Positions 27,775 to 28,521 of a stretch of DNA of 28,521 nucleotides are shown here, piece by piece. Each line of letters opens with the position of its first letter. Within the stretch, counting starts at the first letter, position 1. The notes below the pieces were generated by a model. The model saw only the letters and a program-made list of their open reading frames with translations. It was not told the DNA's origin and did not search any database. The translations under genes and the position numbers were made by a program. The stretch covers positions 45,848 through 74,368 of the forward strand of contig NW_014578373.1 in assembly GCF_000485595.1 (NCBI RefSeq), written 5' to 3'. Origin of the DNA: Priapulus caudatus (Eukaryota; Priapulida; Priapulimorpha; Priapulimorphida; Priapulidae).

Positions 27775-28521
27775 TAGACATGGAGCTAATTACTATTGAC
27801 GTTGTTCGTCATGATGAGAAATGGAACTTACTATCGACGTTGTTCATCATTAGATATGAAACTTACTATCAACGTTGTTCACCATGAGAATGGAACTTAC
27901 TATCGACGTTGTTCATCATTAGACATGGAACTTACTATCGACGTTGTTCATCATTAGACATGGAACTTACTATCGACGTTGTTCATCATTAGACATGGAA
28001 CTTACTATCAACGTTGTTCATCATTAGACATGGAACTTACTATCAACGTTGTTCATCATTAGACATTGAACTTACTATCGATCGTTGTTTCAATCATTAG
28101 ACATGGGAACTTCATATCGACGTTGTTCCATATTAGAATATGAACTTACTATCAACGTTGTTATCATTAGACATGGAACTTACTATCAACCGTTGTTCAT
28201 CCATTAGACATGAGCTGTACTATCGACGTTGTTCATCATTAGACACTGAACTTAACTATCGACGTTGTCATCATTAGACATGGAACTTACTTATTGACGT
28301 TCAAATGTCCGCCGCAGAAATGGAAACTTACTATCGACGTTGTTCATCATTAGACATGGAACTTACTATCGACGTTGTTCATCATTAGACATGGAACTTA
28401 CTATTGACGTTCAATGTCACGACGAGAAATGGAACTTACTATCGACGTTGTTCATCATTAGACATGGAACTTACTATTGACGTTCAATGTCACGACGAGA
28501 AATGGAACTTACTATCGACGT
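27775..28521. repeat. 35-bp minisatellite array, second block (runs off the window)
   Basis: Same units as at 20395-22898, about 20 of them, several perfect 35-mers in a row between about 27900 and 28070. It alternates with a longer unit containing TTGACGTTCAATGTCACGAC then GAGAAATGGAACTTACTATC. It lies on the 5' side (gene sense) of the intact WDR47 exon, just as the first array lies on the 5' side of the degraded exon. Confidence 0.92.

Larger units (their letters stand above)
26895..28521. repeat. Duplicated block matching about 19480-21400 (repeat element, WDR47 exon, minisatellite)
   Basis: Read left to right, this block has the same elements in the same order and orientation as the region starting near 19480. 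They are the GGACGTTCAAACCTCTCCCA repeat, the ACGGACGGACGG tract, the AGATGATCGAGCCCACACGG segment, the WDR47 exon and the 35-bp minisatellite. This copy has few indels where the other has many. The left junction abuts a G-rich minisatellite. The block runs off the right edge. Confidence 0.85.

Overview
This is a nuclear fragment from an animal. It carries three split genes with GT-AG introns, TTAGGG-type simple repeats and many small inverted-repeat transposons. There are no operons or prokaryotic signals. The genes are conserved across metazoans. TTAGGG blocks and the repeat types suggest a non-insect, probably aquatic invertebrate, but I cannot name the phylum.

Left third (about 1705-6999, minus strand): the first seven coding exons of COPS3 (CSN3, COP9 signalosome subunit 3). 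The exons join without phase conflict into 207 codons, about half the protein. The C-terminal (PCI) half must lie beyond the left edge, and I found no further exon in 1-1704. Introns hold microsatellites, a fold-back element inside a TA tract, a pogo/Tigger-like MITE and a MITE whose core is telomere-like repeat.

Middle (7565-13862, plus strand): a complete seven-exon CACYBP (calcyclin-binding protein / Siah-interacting protein) of 237 aa. Its start codon lies 565 bp from that of COPS3, head to head, so the two genes probably share a bidirectional promoter. Both products act in cullin-RING ubiquitin ligase biology. Intron 1 contains a 1.6-kb fold-back element with another element nested in it, and a 550-bp inverted-repeat element with a 9-bp target duplication. 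Intron 5 contains a 203-bp hAT-like MITE.

Right half (16605-26586, minus strand, convergent with CACYBP): the C-terminal part of WDR47 (nemitin), the linker plus the WD40 propeller, about 419 aa. The N-terminal LisH/CTLH exons would lie beyond the right edge. One WD40 exon is anomalous: at its proper place (about 20166-20352) it is riddled with indels, while an intact copy sits out of order at 27549-27719 inside a duplicated block (about 26.9-28.5 kb). The indel-rich zone (about 19.4-22.9 kb) looks like unpolished long-read gap fill. The intron beside this exon is a 35-bp minisatellite of about 2.5 kb, and each unit reproduces the real exon-intron junction, so the intron is an array of copied 5' splice sites.

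No RNA gene, CRISPR array, autonomous transposase or viral gene was found. The most interesting items are the splice-donor minisatellite, the displaced WD40 exon, the inverted-repeat elements with 9-bp duplications and simple-repeat cores, and the COPS3/CACYBP head-to-head pairing.
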